DNA of 15,437 nt from Chloromonas sp. AAM2. Its lineage: Eukaryota > Chlorophyta > Chlorophyceae > Chlamydomonadales > Chlamydomonadaceae. The stretch is taken from assembly GCA_004335635.1 (NCBI GenBank), contig QAXH01003002.1, forward strand, positions 1-15,437, read 5' to 3'. Under the pieces are notes generated by a model, which saw nothing but the letters and a program-made list of their open reading frames with translations, had not been told where the DNA came from and searched no databases. The position numbers and the translations under genes were made by a program. Shown here in pieces: positions 1-10,100 of this stretch (positions are counted from its first letter, which is position 1; the number at the start of each line of letters is the position of its first letter).

Positions 1-572
1 TCCTTTGACTCCACCGGCGCACACCCCACGATAGAGTCGGTGTCTCAGTTTGAGCGGCCTGTGCTGGAGGTGCTGTCCAGCCACGGAGGACTGTCTCTGG
101 AGCGGCTGCACATGCTGGTGTGCTCAACATTCCCTGAGTAAGTCGTCGGCTTCAGCAAAAACTGGGTGTTCGCTTTACCGCACCTGCTGGACTGTGAATG
201 GTGACTGATTCAGAGCGAGGTACAGCGGACACTGATGAAATGCTGATGTACTTTTGATTACAAAGGTGCCATGAAGGCAGCTAGTACCGTTATGATTCGG
301 CTTGACCTCACTGCTTAGGGGCCACCGTATTCATCTGTATTCGTCTTTCTCAACTTGTCCTTGCATCTCCTGACTCACACACTGCTTGTCACTGCGGTAT
401 TTTCCAAATGCCCACACGCATTGCTGTGCTAATTAGCACACCTGTCGTTGCTATCTGCTGCCTCAGGTTCTCCCAGAGCAGCATCACTGAGCTGGCAGCC
501 GTGGTCAAGAACCTCACAGACCAGCACAAGGTGCACGCAAGCGACGGAACCATCGAGTTCCTCGGCTTTTGA
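1..572 (+). CDS. APC2: Anaphase-promoting complex subunit 2, C-terminal end (partial, two exons)
   Basis: Two exons, 1-137 and 467-572, flank an intron with donor GTAAGT (138), acceptor CCTCAG (ends 466) and a branch-like CTAAT at 429-433. The phase-2 junction restores a Glu codon; the frame stays open and ends at TGA 570-572. The 80 residues read include LSLERLHMLVCSTF, then SSITELAAVVKNLTDQHKV, then DGTIEFLGF. This order (hydrophobic helix, LxLxRIHxML-like helix, a helix of the LQxFLxxLVxEEKL type, DGxY-like wing) matches the C-terminal winged-helix of APC2, the cullin-like scaffold of the APC/C ubiquitin ligase that drives mitotic exit. In the family this domain contacts the E2 and lies at the very C-terminus, as here. 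The upstream cullin part lies outside the window. No + strand UGUAA occurs until 2563-2567, so the 3' UTR end is unclear. The family call rests on remembered similarity; another cullin-type winged-helix is the main alternative. Confidence 0.62.
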
Positions 573-2822
573 GCAACAAGACCTGCTCACAAGATGGCGA
601 ATTGAAGCTTACAGCTGTGAATGGAAATGTGGTGTGTGCACAGCTTGCGCCTGCCTTTCCAATGGTTTCAGACAACCGGACCTCATAAGACACAGTCAGA
701 GCCACTGCATACCTCGTGATGACCGAGGGCAAGATGACTCAAGATGACAACGTCTGGTGAACGAATCGTATGCGCAGTTCTGCCTTCACCCTTTCAACGG
801 TATTGGCCAGATGGCCAGTTGGCATTGACATCATGCACAAAGACCAAGGGCCTGCTTTAGGTTTTTCATCGACCTAGGCCGACCAAAGCCATGACCTCAT
901 GACTAACAGCAGCAAGGATTGCCCATCCACAAGCGGTCTACTCAAGGCTGACACCAGTCATGATTTCAAAGAGGGGCCGCCCGGTCACACCTGTCTTCCT
1001 TTGGTTTTGTCAACTATCCTAAGGTTGACTGAATTCAGGGTAGCCAGGAGTGCCCAAGAAGGCGCAGTCAATAATCATGAGGTGTCAAAGCAGTGAAGAC
1101 GAATCGGAACACTCCTTGCCCAAGGACGTCAGTGACAAGGTGTTGAAAAGCGGGAGATTAACACGCCACCGTCAGTGCAACACTTGTCAGGTGTGGGGTG
1201 CTGCCCCTTACTCCTTTTCTTTCTATTGGGAGTTGCGTTCCAGTTATGAGCAGTTGGCAGGTTGTTGAGGGTACCAAGACTGATTTGCACACCGGAATAC
1301 TGAGGCAGTCCCACAACAAAGCCTGCGCTTGCCTGCGCCAACCTGTGCTTTCACGGTTGCTTCTGGTCCTCATGTTACAATTTGGTGTGCGTGCGTAGAT
1401 ATTGTCATGCATGGCAGGAGCCAGCCAGTCATGGTACTGGTAACTGGTATACTGGTCTGACTAAAGTGCGGCACTGTACGTATGGGTATTGCAGGCTAAG
1501 ACTGGGACCCCTCAGCCTGCTGTTTAGCTTTTGCGCCCACCCAGGTTTGGCAGGTGGACAAAAGCGGTTTCCTACCGTTTTCTGATGGTGATGCATTATG
1601 TTATTTGCCGGCCTGAAAGCACACGCTGCGCTGTTCACAGCTGGCTTGTTTCATGTGCACTTGACCCGGGTGTGGCAGGGTATGCATGTGACACAGATCA
1701 GCATGCATGCCTGGTACCTGGGCCCACTTTGAGTGGTAGCATTGAAGTGATTGGATTGAACCTGGCCCTGCATGTGCCCGTGCATAGAAGCTGCATGCAG
1801 TGAGTGAGGGAGGCACGTACTGAAGGGTTGCTCCGAAGAAATGCATGACATAGAGTACACTGCTGGCGGAGGCTCAGGGGTTGTGATTGTGGCGGTGCTA
1901 TTCCAGTGGGCTTCATCGGTTTCCAAACTGAGTGGCTTCACGTGCTCACTTTTTCAAGTATGGGGTGCGGCATGTGGAGTATGCCAGGTCACATGTAGGA
2001 GGTTTGGAGGATGGGTCGCCTGTCTGTTTGCAACGGTGCAATCACGGTGTTCTTTGTGTGTTTGCCAGGCACAATGGGAAGTCATCCCAGTATTCGTTTT
2101 GATATGCAGTATGTTTCTGTGCGTTTCTTATCGCGCCAGATGCAGGGGTGAATGCACAGAGTTTCCTTCCCTTATTTAGCCTCTAGCTGAGGGCAGCGGC
2201 AACCCAACTTATTTCCTGAGCGCATGCCAGCGCCTGCCGAGCGCAGTGAGTAGACAGTTCCTTCTTTTGCCCTTCCAATTAGCAGTGCGTACAGCAGAGA
2301 CGTCCTCTATGCATGGCGATGGTAGTTCACGGCCGGGTATGATTGACGACTTGGTTTGGCATGCATGTACACAGGTCTTTAGAAGCTGCCATTCGGTGAT
2401 TGACACATACAGGGTGCGAGAGTTTCCCGCAGGCCGTGTCACAACTTCTCTTTGTTGTCTGTCCTGCACTGTTTCGACGTGGTAATGCCCGAAGACAATG
2501 TTGATGGGTAGCAGGTCCTGCCGGTTGGGAAAGCGATGATATGCGTTTGTCCGTGCGCAAGGTGTAACACCCAATGGGCTGTACAGCTACCCTGGTTTGC
2601 CAAGCCTACAAGTCCCCTCACTGCCCCATCACTGCCCCCTGCACTGCCACTTCTGGGACGCGGCAACGCCCTCCCGCAGCAGCTGGCTAGAAGCTGGGTG
2701 GGGGGGAACAGGTCTTAAGGCCAGCGCGCACATGCATGGTCGGTCAGGGGCACGACGCCAGCAAAGTTGGACTCGCCTTCGCGTATGTTGTCTGATTCTC
2801 ACTTTCCCGTTGTTGCGTTCAT
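573..2822. other. Interval without a supportable gene
   Basis: I see no convincing gene on either strand. Open frames are short, overlap in several frames at once and lack a family-like pattern or good splice context. The longest are 1841-2179 (+), with a Gly/Val/Cys-rich translation, and 2209-2574 (-). The first few hundred bases must include the 3' UTR of the APC2-like gene. The first + strand UGUAA is at 2563-2567. From about 1400 to 2180 the + strand is rich in G and T with repeated TGCATG-type words. Confidence 0.5.
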
Positions 2823-3142
2823 GTCATGCGGGCTCCAAGGGAGGTCCGAGAGCTGTCGGAGGTGCTGGTGGCGGAGTGCGGTCAAGACATGGCACAGCCC
2901 CTCCTGCCAACAACTGCAGGTTCTGTGTGGTATTCACAGGCAACCTTGTGGTTGGCCACAACGCCAGGGAATGTACCAACTCGGCAAAGCCACGCAGCAT
3001 TATGGGTGCCCCCACACAGGCACTGCGTCGGTTCGTCGACAAGCACACCTCCCCTGGCAGCGGACGTCTCTCAGCATCAGCAGAGGACCGCAAGACATTG
3101 CTGGTGAAATGGAGCATGCATGACGATTGTGAGGTGCTGTAA
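2823..3142 (+). CDS. Coding-like island with a zinc-knuckle-like motif, unrecognised, possibly broken
   Basis: Two stretches read like protein in different frames. From ATG 2826 the frame gives an acidic, amphipathic start containing REVRELSEVLVAECGQDMAQ. After about 2915 the better frame is the one ending at TAA 3140-3142; it contains CRFC, then GHNAREC, then a basic and polar tail ending KWSMHDDCEVL. The C-X2-C ... G-H-X4-C pattern recalls a CCHC zinc knuckle, but there are ten residues between the second Cys and the His instead of four. A short intron or a frameshift near CTGCAG at 2914-2919 could join the halves. The stop overlaps a UGUAA motif (3138-3142). It may be a gene fragment or transposon remnant. 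I do not recognise a family. Confidence 0.22.
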
Positions 3143-5187
3143 GGGATGGTGTGCACTCAGATGTGCACTGAGTGCATTGGGGTTGGAGTTGCTTTACTGC
3201 TTGAACATGTGAACATTACATCTGTTTGATGTGTTTTCAGTATTGCTGGCAGGGAGTTTCCGGCCCACCAAATGCTATATCTTGACCGAGATTTGATGAC
3301 AGTCGCACCAAGCAGGCATGCGGTCTGTCATCAGCATTGCATCACTACATCCCCCAAAATCAACATTAGCGGACATGCCCATAGCACCATTCCAAGGGTA
3401 GCAAGTAAGCCCACAGCGCTGCAGCTGCAGCTGCAACAACGCCTTTCCAGAAGCCCAGTTTGCCTCAAAACATGAGCAACAACCCCACAGAACTCCAACA
3501 AACATATGTACTGCGGGACCGCCAACAAACATATGTACTGCAAACTACAGCACTGGTTACTGTACCAAACAGTGTGCAGTTGCTCACCACGTGGCCTCAC
3601 CACCTTCAAACCATTATCTGCACGGGTCAAAAGGCCAACCAAACAGTGGAGTAATTTGTGTGTTCAGCAAGATAGGAAAGCACTGTGAAAGCTATATAAC
3701 TGTACATGAGTCCGCTAGCCTCACACGTCTAAGGATTAACAAGGAGGAAGGAAACGACAGCCCAGGACCACACCCTCCCTGCAAGGGCAGAAGCCCCTTG
3801 CGCGGGCAAACAGGAAATGCTTTGAAGGGAGCATCTGATAATCGCGTGAGCCAGAACCTTGCAAGCCTCCTGGTGATTCAGCCCCAAGCATGACACCAAA
3901 GAAGTGAAAGATCATCTCCTGATCCTCAGGCAAGTTGTCCACCTTCACAACATAGCAGCAACTCACTTGGGGTGGCCCCACTTATGCGGGCTCAAGAAAT
4001 CTCCCAAAGTTTACGGTGCTGAGCATGCAACGCCCTTGATCTCCACGTGCAACAGTAACCGCTTCAGACAAGGTTCATCTGATGATGCTCTGTCCTGCTC
4101 TGTGCTACTCTATTGCCTGAATAAATGCTGCAAGGACCATTCAACCAGTATCACCAGACCTGAACCAAGATTGTGACACACCTCTACCTTAAGGTGTTGC
4201 GTTGTTGCACCCACAACAAGCACCGCCACAAACAAACAAGCTTTTTCAACCCAATGCCGAGCAAGCTTCCCAACATTGTAAGAGGGCCTTAGGTCTGACC
4301 ATTGCATCGCCTGTGCCCCAAAACGCAACCGCTGGCATTGCTTCATCGGACGTCTGATTCAGGTCCAACCGCAGCACATAAACTTTGACAACGACAAAAC
4401 AACAACCGCTGAGAATGCCTACCATGGTGCACTACAAAATGAGTACGGCCTGGTATGTAAAGGTCTGGAAATCGCACCTCACATGCTACCACTAAAACAA
4501 ATGCTCATCACTTCTTGTACCTCGGCCACCTATAAATGCTCACCTCTTGAGAACCCTTGAAGCTGTTGCATGATGTATACCATAAGGTGTCCGTTCCCTG
4601 CCATATCGCTTAGATTAACCAGTTCCTACCGCATCCTCAAATCCATAAGGCAGTGAATGAGCTCAAGCGTTTGAGAAGGCCATGTCCCACGTCGCTCCAC
4701 CAACCAAAGCCATCTGAGTGACCTAAGAAATGATCCATGCCAGGCAAGGCGAGCACCGTCCATACATCAGAACGTATGCATTTGAACCCAGTGATGCGGC
4801 AACGCCATGCCTTGAGTAAAAACGCATCATGGCGCGTCTGTTGACCATTTGTTTGACTCGCAGGGTTGTTTCTCGGCATGAAAATCACGTGCTGGAGGCA
4901 GGTTGACCACGCACAGCACAATCACACCGTATAATCCGTATGAATCCGTGTTCATGACGGTGGCAGAATCAGCTCTACGTCCACAATCACAAACGTTTGA
5001 CGCGTGAAGGGCCTACAGCCAGGGGAATGCTCAATAAAGCCATTCAAGATGTGACAGGAGAAGCACAGATGGTTCTGCACGATGACGGGCTTGTCTGTCG
5101 CCCCGGGTGAACTAGGGTTGGGATTGTACTATAGCAGTTCAAACCAGTGTCTCGTGCTGTACGGGGGCACAAGGCCTGAATTGAACT
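3143..5187. other. Interval without a supportable gene
   Basis: No gene can be defended here. Two minus-strand frames read somewhat like protein: 4637-4921 (contains MDHFLGHSDGFGWWSDVG) and 3736-3981 (contains KVDNLPEDQEM). Neither has convincing splice sites or a recognisable motif. + strand UGUAA motifs occur near 4275 and 4456. A 20-bp direct repeat is listed separately. Confidence 0.45.
3495..3541. repeat. Direct repeat, 20-bp unit, period 27
   Basis: The unit CCAACAAACATATGTACTGC occurs at 3495-3514 and again, identical, at 3522-3541, separated by seven bases. There are no further copies beside it. It lies in non-coding sequence. Confidence 0.9.
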
Positions 5188-5511
5188 ATGAGCCCGACTT
5201 CGCCAAACGACCCAAAACATGGGCCCTACTTCGCCAAATGTCAAGCAGTAGCACCCAAAGCACGTGCCATTGCCCCAAATACCTGCTTAAATGATCACCA
5301 GCCAGCATGTCATGTGCAAGGTGCCGCACATGACCAGGTGCATGAGGGCGCACATTTTTGCTATCTGATGCTTGAGGCATGCAAGGAAGCGCGTAGGCTT
5401 CTTGCCAAGTGCAGCATGATGGGGCTGAGAGGTAAGCTAGGCCGCATGACCGCGGCCTATGATACTTTCAGCGTCCTGCAATGCCTGCATAAACCACGTA
5501 CATCTGCTTAG
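5188..5511 (+). CDS. Coding-like open frame, unrecognised
   Basis: The frame from ATG 5188 to TAG 5509-5511 is 107 codons. Its second half reads like a helical protein (EGAHFCYLMLEACKEARRLL, then MMGLRGKLGRMTAAYDTF). The first half is Pro/Lys/Ala-rich and covers two near copies of ACTTCGCCAAA, so it may be non-coding. A GTAAGC donor-like site lies inside (GAGAG|GTAAGC, near 5431), so this could be an exon rather than a whole gene. Two UGUAA motifs follow the stop, at 5540-5544 and about 30 bases further on, which would suit a + strand gene end. I know no homologue; a chance ORF is possible. A minus-strand frame (5468-5740, containing AHYLKFGVLAKDTYMIV) overlaps its end and competes with it. 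Confidence 0.2.
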   Translation: MSPTSPNDPKHGPYFAKCQAVAPKARAIAPNTCLNDHQPACHVQGAAHDQVHEGAHFCYLMLEACKEARRLLAKCSMMGLRGKLGRMTAAYDTFSVLQCLHKPRTSA

Positions 5512-6232
5512 CCATATCTCTGCCACATCTTGCTGCCTTTGTAAGGTGCCAGGGAACCATCGGCACAATCATGTAAGTGTCCTTTGCCAGGACACCAAAC
5601 TTGAGGTAATGTGCCAAACTGTTTGCGGATGACATTTCAACCCACGTAAATAGATAACTGCTTGATTCCCCGTAAATAGATGCCCCGCGCGTTGGCCAGG
5701 TGCAAGCATGATGAAAGCAACCCTTCTGCTCTGCTGCCATTGAAAGGATCAGGCATTACTGCACACATGCCATGTCACAACACCAGCCAGCCAGTTTCAG
5801 ACCCAGCCACCCGCCAACGCAAGCAACCATCTCACTCACAGCCAAACCGCTCAACCTTTCAATCACACGTAGGCTTGAAACAGTTGAATGTGCTTGCCTG
5901 CCTCCCTTGGACCTCACAGCATGCAGTTGTGAGGACCCCATCCCCGCAGATGTGCGAATAAGCCTTCTAACCTGGTCCACAAAGACCTGCCTAAAAGAGA
6001 CAAGAAGCGCAAGAAAAAAGAGAGAAAGGTAATTGTGATATTGGGCACTGTATGTAAGCCCACCTTTCAAATTCAATAAGTAGGGCATCCCTTGCCACAC
6101 ATTGAGCATGCAAATGACTGAGGGAGTGGTTCAAGGAATCTGGGTGTGCTGAATGTAGGTAAGGATGCATGTGCCTGGCGGGAAAAGGCATTCCTTCACA
6201 TGATACAAAGCTTTGGTGGGGAAATGGCTCAC
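5512..6232. other. Interval without a secure gene; possible distal minus-strand exons
   Basis: Minus-strand frames 5756-6109 (contains RQVFVDQVRRLIRT and a hydrophobic stretch near its end) and 5468-5740 read somewhat like protein. They lie where further C-terminal exons of the SBP gene could be expected, but I cannot connect them by phase or similarity. A small direct repeat CGTAAATAGAT occurs at 5645-5655 and 5671-5681. A + strand UGUAA lies near 6054. Confidence 0.35.
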
Positions 6233-6303
6233 TGTCTGTATGGAACCCATGCAGCATTCTTCAACCAACACCACGTTTTCCGTTGTCTCATCCAGGAAGA
6301 ATT
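6233..6303 (-). CDS. Candidate distal exon of the SBP gene
   Basis: On the minus strand an acceptor-like CCTAG precedes 6303 and a good donor, ACA|GTGAGC, follows 6233. The 71 nt encode EFFLDETTENVVLVEECCMG and five more residues. This resembles the segment of SPL1/SPL14-type proteins that reads roughly G-x-x-F-I-E-V-E-x-G before the helical C-terminal part. If correct, the SBP gene extends at least this far. The match is short and from memory. The joining exon on the 5' side is not resolved. Confidence 0.3.
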
Positions 6304-6534
6304 CTAGGCTTCCAAGGTACAAAGGTATTGGCCAGCTTTGAGCGGGCGTAGTGCGGCAGTGACGTGGAGGCGCAGGTGTAGCAGTGTGCGAGCAAACCAC
6401 GGCTTGCGGGGATGAAGCATGATGGCCATGTTTAATGCATAGCTCAGTGGCTCGCCAGGCAACACGTGCATGGAAATCGCTCCATGTGTGCTTACTAGTC
6501 GCTGAGAACCAGACGAACCAGACATTCTTTCCAA
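6304..6534 (-). CDS. Coding-like segment, possibly an SBP-gene exon
   Basis: The minus frame ending at TAG 6304-6306 contains HVLPGEPLSYALNMAIMLHP and then a Leu/Arg-rich helical stretch (ARTLLHLRLHVTAALRP), with GC-rich third positions much like those of the certain exons. Exon boundaries are not clear; ends inside this span are expected. It sits between the candidate exons at 6658-6840 and 6233-6303 on the same strand, so a place in the same transcript is the simplest reading. No domain recognised. Confidence 0.25.
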   Translation of the reverse strand: MERMSGSSGSQRLVSTHGAISMHVLPGEPLSYALNMAIMLHPRKPWFARTLLHLRLHVTAALRPLKAGQYLCTLEA

Positions 6535-6657
6535 GTTTTCCGCTCAATTCGAATGTTGAATGTTGCCAATCACAGTTGTGTTCAGCCTGGCCTGCCCTCT
6601 TCTATGCAGGCCCAGATCCTTTGTGTGAACCAATACAATGTGTGATATGCAGGTTAC

Positions 6658-6840
6658 CAATACCGCAAATCCTGCACTCGTAAACGCATTTCTACTGTCA
6701 TGGCCTGCAGCGCATAACTGCACCATGACCTTGCGGTTGATAACGAACTTCACAACTTGACGACCTTGTGACACTGATGGGCTGGCTTGCCCGATGGCGT
6801 TTGAATTGGAGGAGGCGTGAGGAAGGCACTGTACATGCAG
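6658..6840 (-). CDS. Candidate downstream exon of the SBP gene
   Basis: The acceptor GGGTAG| (exon from 6840) or ACAG| (from 6828) keeps one frame open to a GTAACC donor after 6658. The encoded text contains SVSQGRQVVKFVINRKVMVQ and later FTSAGFAVL. This is similar in pattern to the part of SPL14-type proteins that reads F-I-V-N-T-G-R-Q and later L-I-S-V-S-P-V-A-V. The preceding frame (codons from 7013 down to a TCA|GTAAGC donor at 6912) is phase 0 at its end, and both acceptors are phase 0, so the splice is consistent. The intron would be only 71-83 nt. Confidence 0.35.
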
Positions 6841-6973
6841 CTACCCAATGGGACTTTAGTGGGATGATACTCTGAGACTTGATGAGATGCGTGGGAAACT
6901 GATCCGCTTACTGAACAGGCCAGCATGGAGGTATCCTGCATGGCATGCGCCGATGCAGGTGCTACATATGACG

Positions 6974-7152
6974 TCAAGTTGACCGAGGCAAGGATTTCCG
7001 CGCATCTGCGCACTGCTCCTGAAGCATGGACTGCAGCCTGGTGCTGTCAGTCGTTGTCACCAGGTTGAGCAGGCGACTGTACAAATCCGGGGGAAGTTCA
7101 TGAGGCATGCGGTTGGCCACGCGTACACTTACAAGGGTGAGCATGGCTGAGT
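6974..7152 (-). CDS. SBP gene exon, SPL1-type post-SBP segment
   Basis: Acceptor CCCTGCAG| (exon from 7152) is phase 1, matching the phase-1 donor of the glutamine-rich exon. It encodes VSVRVANRMPHELPPDLYSR, LLNLVTTTDSTRLQSMLQEQ, then C, ending at TGA 6974-6976 after 59 residues. The pattern resembles the segment of SPL1/SPL14-type proteins with K-L-F-x(3)-P-x-x-L-P-x-x-L, a hydrophobic helix and Y-I-R-P-G-C. In those proteins the chain goes on with V-L-S-V-Y-V-A-M. Here a similar VNLTSYVAPASA is present, but in another frame just downstream, so the stop may be an artefact of an indel near 7012-6998. Confidence 0.62.
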
Positions 7153-10100
7153 CTGCAGGGCAGGGAGCAGCAAGGGACCATCAACAGAAGGGCAGGGGGA
7201 TACGTGCCCACACGATGAGAAAGTGTTGTGGCAGTGAGAGGTGTGCGACTGATGCCTTCAAGCATGTCTGAGCCGATGCCTGATGACATCACACGTGAGG
7301 TGGGCAAGGCCATGAGCAAGCAGCGCTGCTGATTGGCATGGCCGTGATTGTCAGCGCTGTAGTGGACGGGCGCCTGACATTGCCCCAGCATCTATCATGC
7401 AAATCGCCACTACGAAGGCAATGCACAGAGGGTGGGCGCAGGAGTACTGAGCAGGAATACTGAGCCTAGGTAGTAGTTGTGCAAGCAGCAAGATCAGCAT
7501 TGAGTTGTGGTTGACAGCAAAACATGTGCGACACACCCAACGGTCAAATAAGGCTTTAAGCAAGTTTGGGAACCACAAGTAACGATGCTTTACATTTCAA
7601 GTAAGAGCATCAGTGATGCTGCATCACTGATGATGTCACCCTGAAATGACTGGCCATAGCGCTTGTCTCTGTCAATTTGGCTCTGTCAATTGGATGCTAC
7701 TTATTTCCGTCAATTTGGCCTTAAGTATGGCTCACGGGGCCAGGCTTCTCACCACCCGGTACACTCACCATCCGACTGTTGTGGTTGTTGTTGTGATTGT
7801 TGTTGTGGTTGATTCGAATCTCCTGCGGTCACCTGCTTCTGCTGATAATGCGGACGGTGATATGGCATTGGGGTGTGCCGCATCCGATGTGGCTGTGCCT
7901 GCAGCTCCATCTGAATCTGAGACTTGCGCCGCTCAGGAGCTTGCTGCAGCATGGCGTGTTGCTCCTTTGCCGCTGGCGGTTGTGGCATTTGCAATAGAAG
8001 CTGCTGATCTCTCGGGGACATGTTCTGTGATAGTGATGACCGCTGCTGCTGTTGCTGCTGCTGCATTGGGTGCTGTGGTGGCATGAGCATGTAAGATGGT
8101 GTGAGGCAGTCGAAGACAGGAGTGTCGTCGAGCATGTGCAGAGGAGGAAGCTGCTTCTGGTCCTGGTTTGATGCCCGTGCGGTGTGCTGCCAGTGCTTAG
8201 TTTGCCCAGGGCCCTGCTTGCCCTCTTGGAGCGGGCACCTGGTGATTGAGGCATCCATGCCAGCAGAGAGTCGACCCCGCCACTTGTCCCATGCATTGGC
8301 GGTTGCCTGCTCATGGTCTTCCATCAGCCCTGGGTATTGAACCGTTGTCTCAAGAGCCTGGCCATGCGCCGTCCGCTCACTACAACCCGCCATTTCAAAC
8401 GTAAAAACGGGCTGTGAAAGTGATGCTGGCTCAGGTCCATAGCTCGGCTCAGCAGCTCCCCTCATGATTGGCCTGACCTTGGATACAGCTGCATGGAGCG
8501 AGCTGAGCGCCACATCACTGCCAGCGTTGTGCATGGGATAATGCTGTGCGGAATCCCAGCAGGGCAGCGGTGGTGCTAGTGCGGTTGCATACATGCTGTT
8601 CTGAATGGTGATATGAGGGTTGCTGTCCATGTCGCAGCTCATGCCGGACGTAGGCATTCCACAAACAGCATCGAACAGGCAACCGTTTGTATACGGTTGT
8701 TGGGCAGCTGGGTGTTTGTCCGCATCCATGTACACCTGCAGTGCACAAGCAGCAAGACCGTGAGCATGTATGCACAACAGGCTGAGTGTTTGCGTGTGTT
8801 TGTCTCAAACGGAATGCTATAAACAGGGTGCACTACGGAAAGCGTACTGCTCAAATCACCAAGGCCAGTGCATGGGTAACAACCCGCGTGTTATGGCATG
8901 GGCCATCAACCCGTCAAACGACAGTAGCTTGGCCGTTTGCCTCGTCGCGTGCCAGCCAGGAGGAAAGGGAGAGGAAAGGAATGCAGGCCACAAACGGTCA
9001 CAGGAGCAATGTTTGAAAACTGACTTCGGACAGCCGTGATTTCAAAAGCCATCTGCTAGTGCGAGAATGCAGATACTCTGGGTTGCGAGCATGCGGATGA
9101 TTGCGAGCATGAGACTGTTGTAGTGCCATGAACGCTGTATCCAACCGCATGATCGCAAAGACTGCCAAGGAAATAAAGAGTGTTCTCGGGCACTGCGCTC
9201 TGACACATCTCGGGCACTGCGCTCAGTCACAACAACACCACGAGTTTACCAGAGTTGTACTAGTAAAGAGAGGGCAACAACATTGTCAATAGGAGCGCCA
9301 AGGTTGAGTGCTCTGGAGATCTCTGACCGCCAACTGTGAGCGGGAGCAAGAAAGCATCGCCGACGCTTTGAATGCTCTGAGTGACGCTGCACAAGTAATT
9401 CAGTGCGTGCTGTGTAGTCGCCGAGGCCTCCAAGGCTGTAGAAGCCGAGCCAAGGTGGCAGCTCTGCCAATGCCGTCTGATGTGTCTGTCTGCGCATGTG
9501 GTTGAGTGCTCGCCAAATGGTTTTTGCGCCCAGAGGTGCCCTGCATGGCCGAACCACTACCCCGAGCGACCAGGGTTTGGATGCCAATCTCAACCTTGCG
9601 GCCATGTCTGTGGAAGTTGCAAGCGTCCAACACTGTTAAGGCAATGTACGTCCGCACAGCTACTCACAGCTCGGATTTTCGTTCAAGTGTCAGCAATCCC
9701 AGTAAATGAAAACCGGTGATGATGTGACGTGGCCAGAAACGGAAAGTGATCCGAGTGATGGCTCCGGTTGTGAGAACAACAAACAACATAATGTAAATGA
9801 TCTCATGTCCCAGGGGTCCAGCAAATGCATGCGTACGTACCTCGCTGGCTATGCCTGCCTTGACCATGTCTGCATCCACATAACCGTGCTGCTGCACTCT
9901 TGAAGTCCTCCTGCCATCACCACCTGCTGACAAGCGATCCAATGCCGCCTGCACTGGGTCGGCATCCCTGCCCCACCAACCATCACCACCACCACCAGTC
10001 TCTCCATCGCTGCCCTGGCTGTCACCATACCCATCCATGCCGTCATCAATAACCTTGTTGTCTCTGCCTGGCGCCATTGGCAGAGCATCCATAGCACCAA

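Noticed and set aside
1841..2179. 112-codon + strand frame rich in Gly, Val and Cys.
   Set aside because: Composition follows the G/T bias of the stretch; no family pattern and no support from neighbours.
2209..2574. 121-codon minus-strand frame.
   Set aside because: No motif, overlapping open frames on both strands and no splice or start context; fits chance.
7038..7060. A 23-nt GT-AG intron that would join the two frames in the last SBP exon.
   Set aside because: Far shorter than every other intron here (226-1105 nt), and it would delete the helix that matches the family; an indel is more likely.
7351..7578. Minus-strand frame as an exon between the last two SBP exons.
   Set aside because: Low-quality hydrophobic translation and no good splice pair; the flanking exons already match in phase.
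7646..8086. + strand 146-codon frame with Val and Ala runs.
   Set aside because: It is the antisense shadow of the Gln-rich SBP exon; the Val/Ala runs are Gln codons read on the wrong strand.
9246..9657. Minus-strand frames 9246-9605 and 9400-9657 as an extra SBP exon.
   Set aside because: The exons on both sides are phase 0 and join directly. The best acceptor (CCACAG| near 9634) puts the required frame at a stop within six codons, so no phase-consistent exon could be built.
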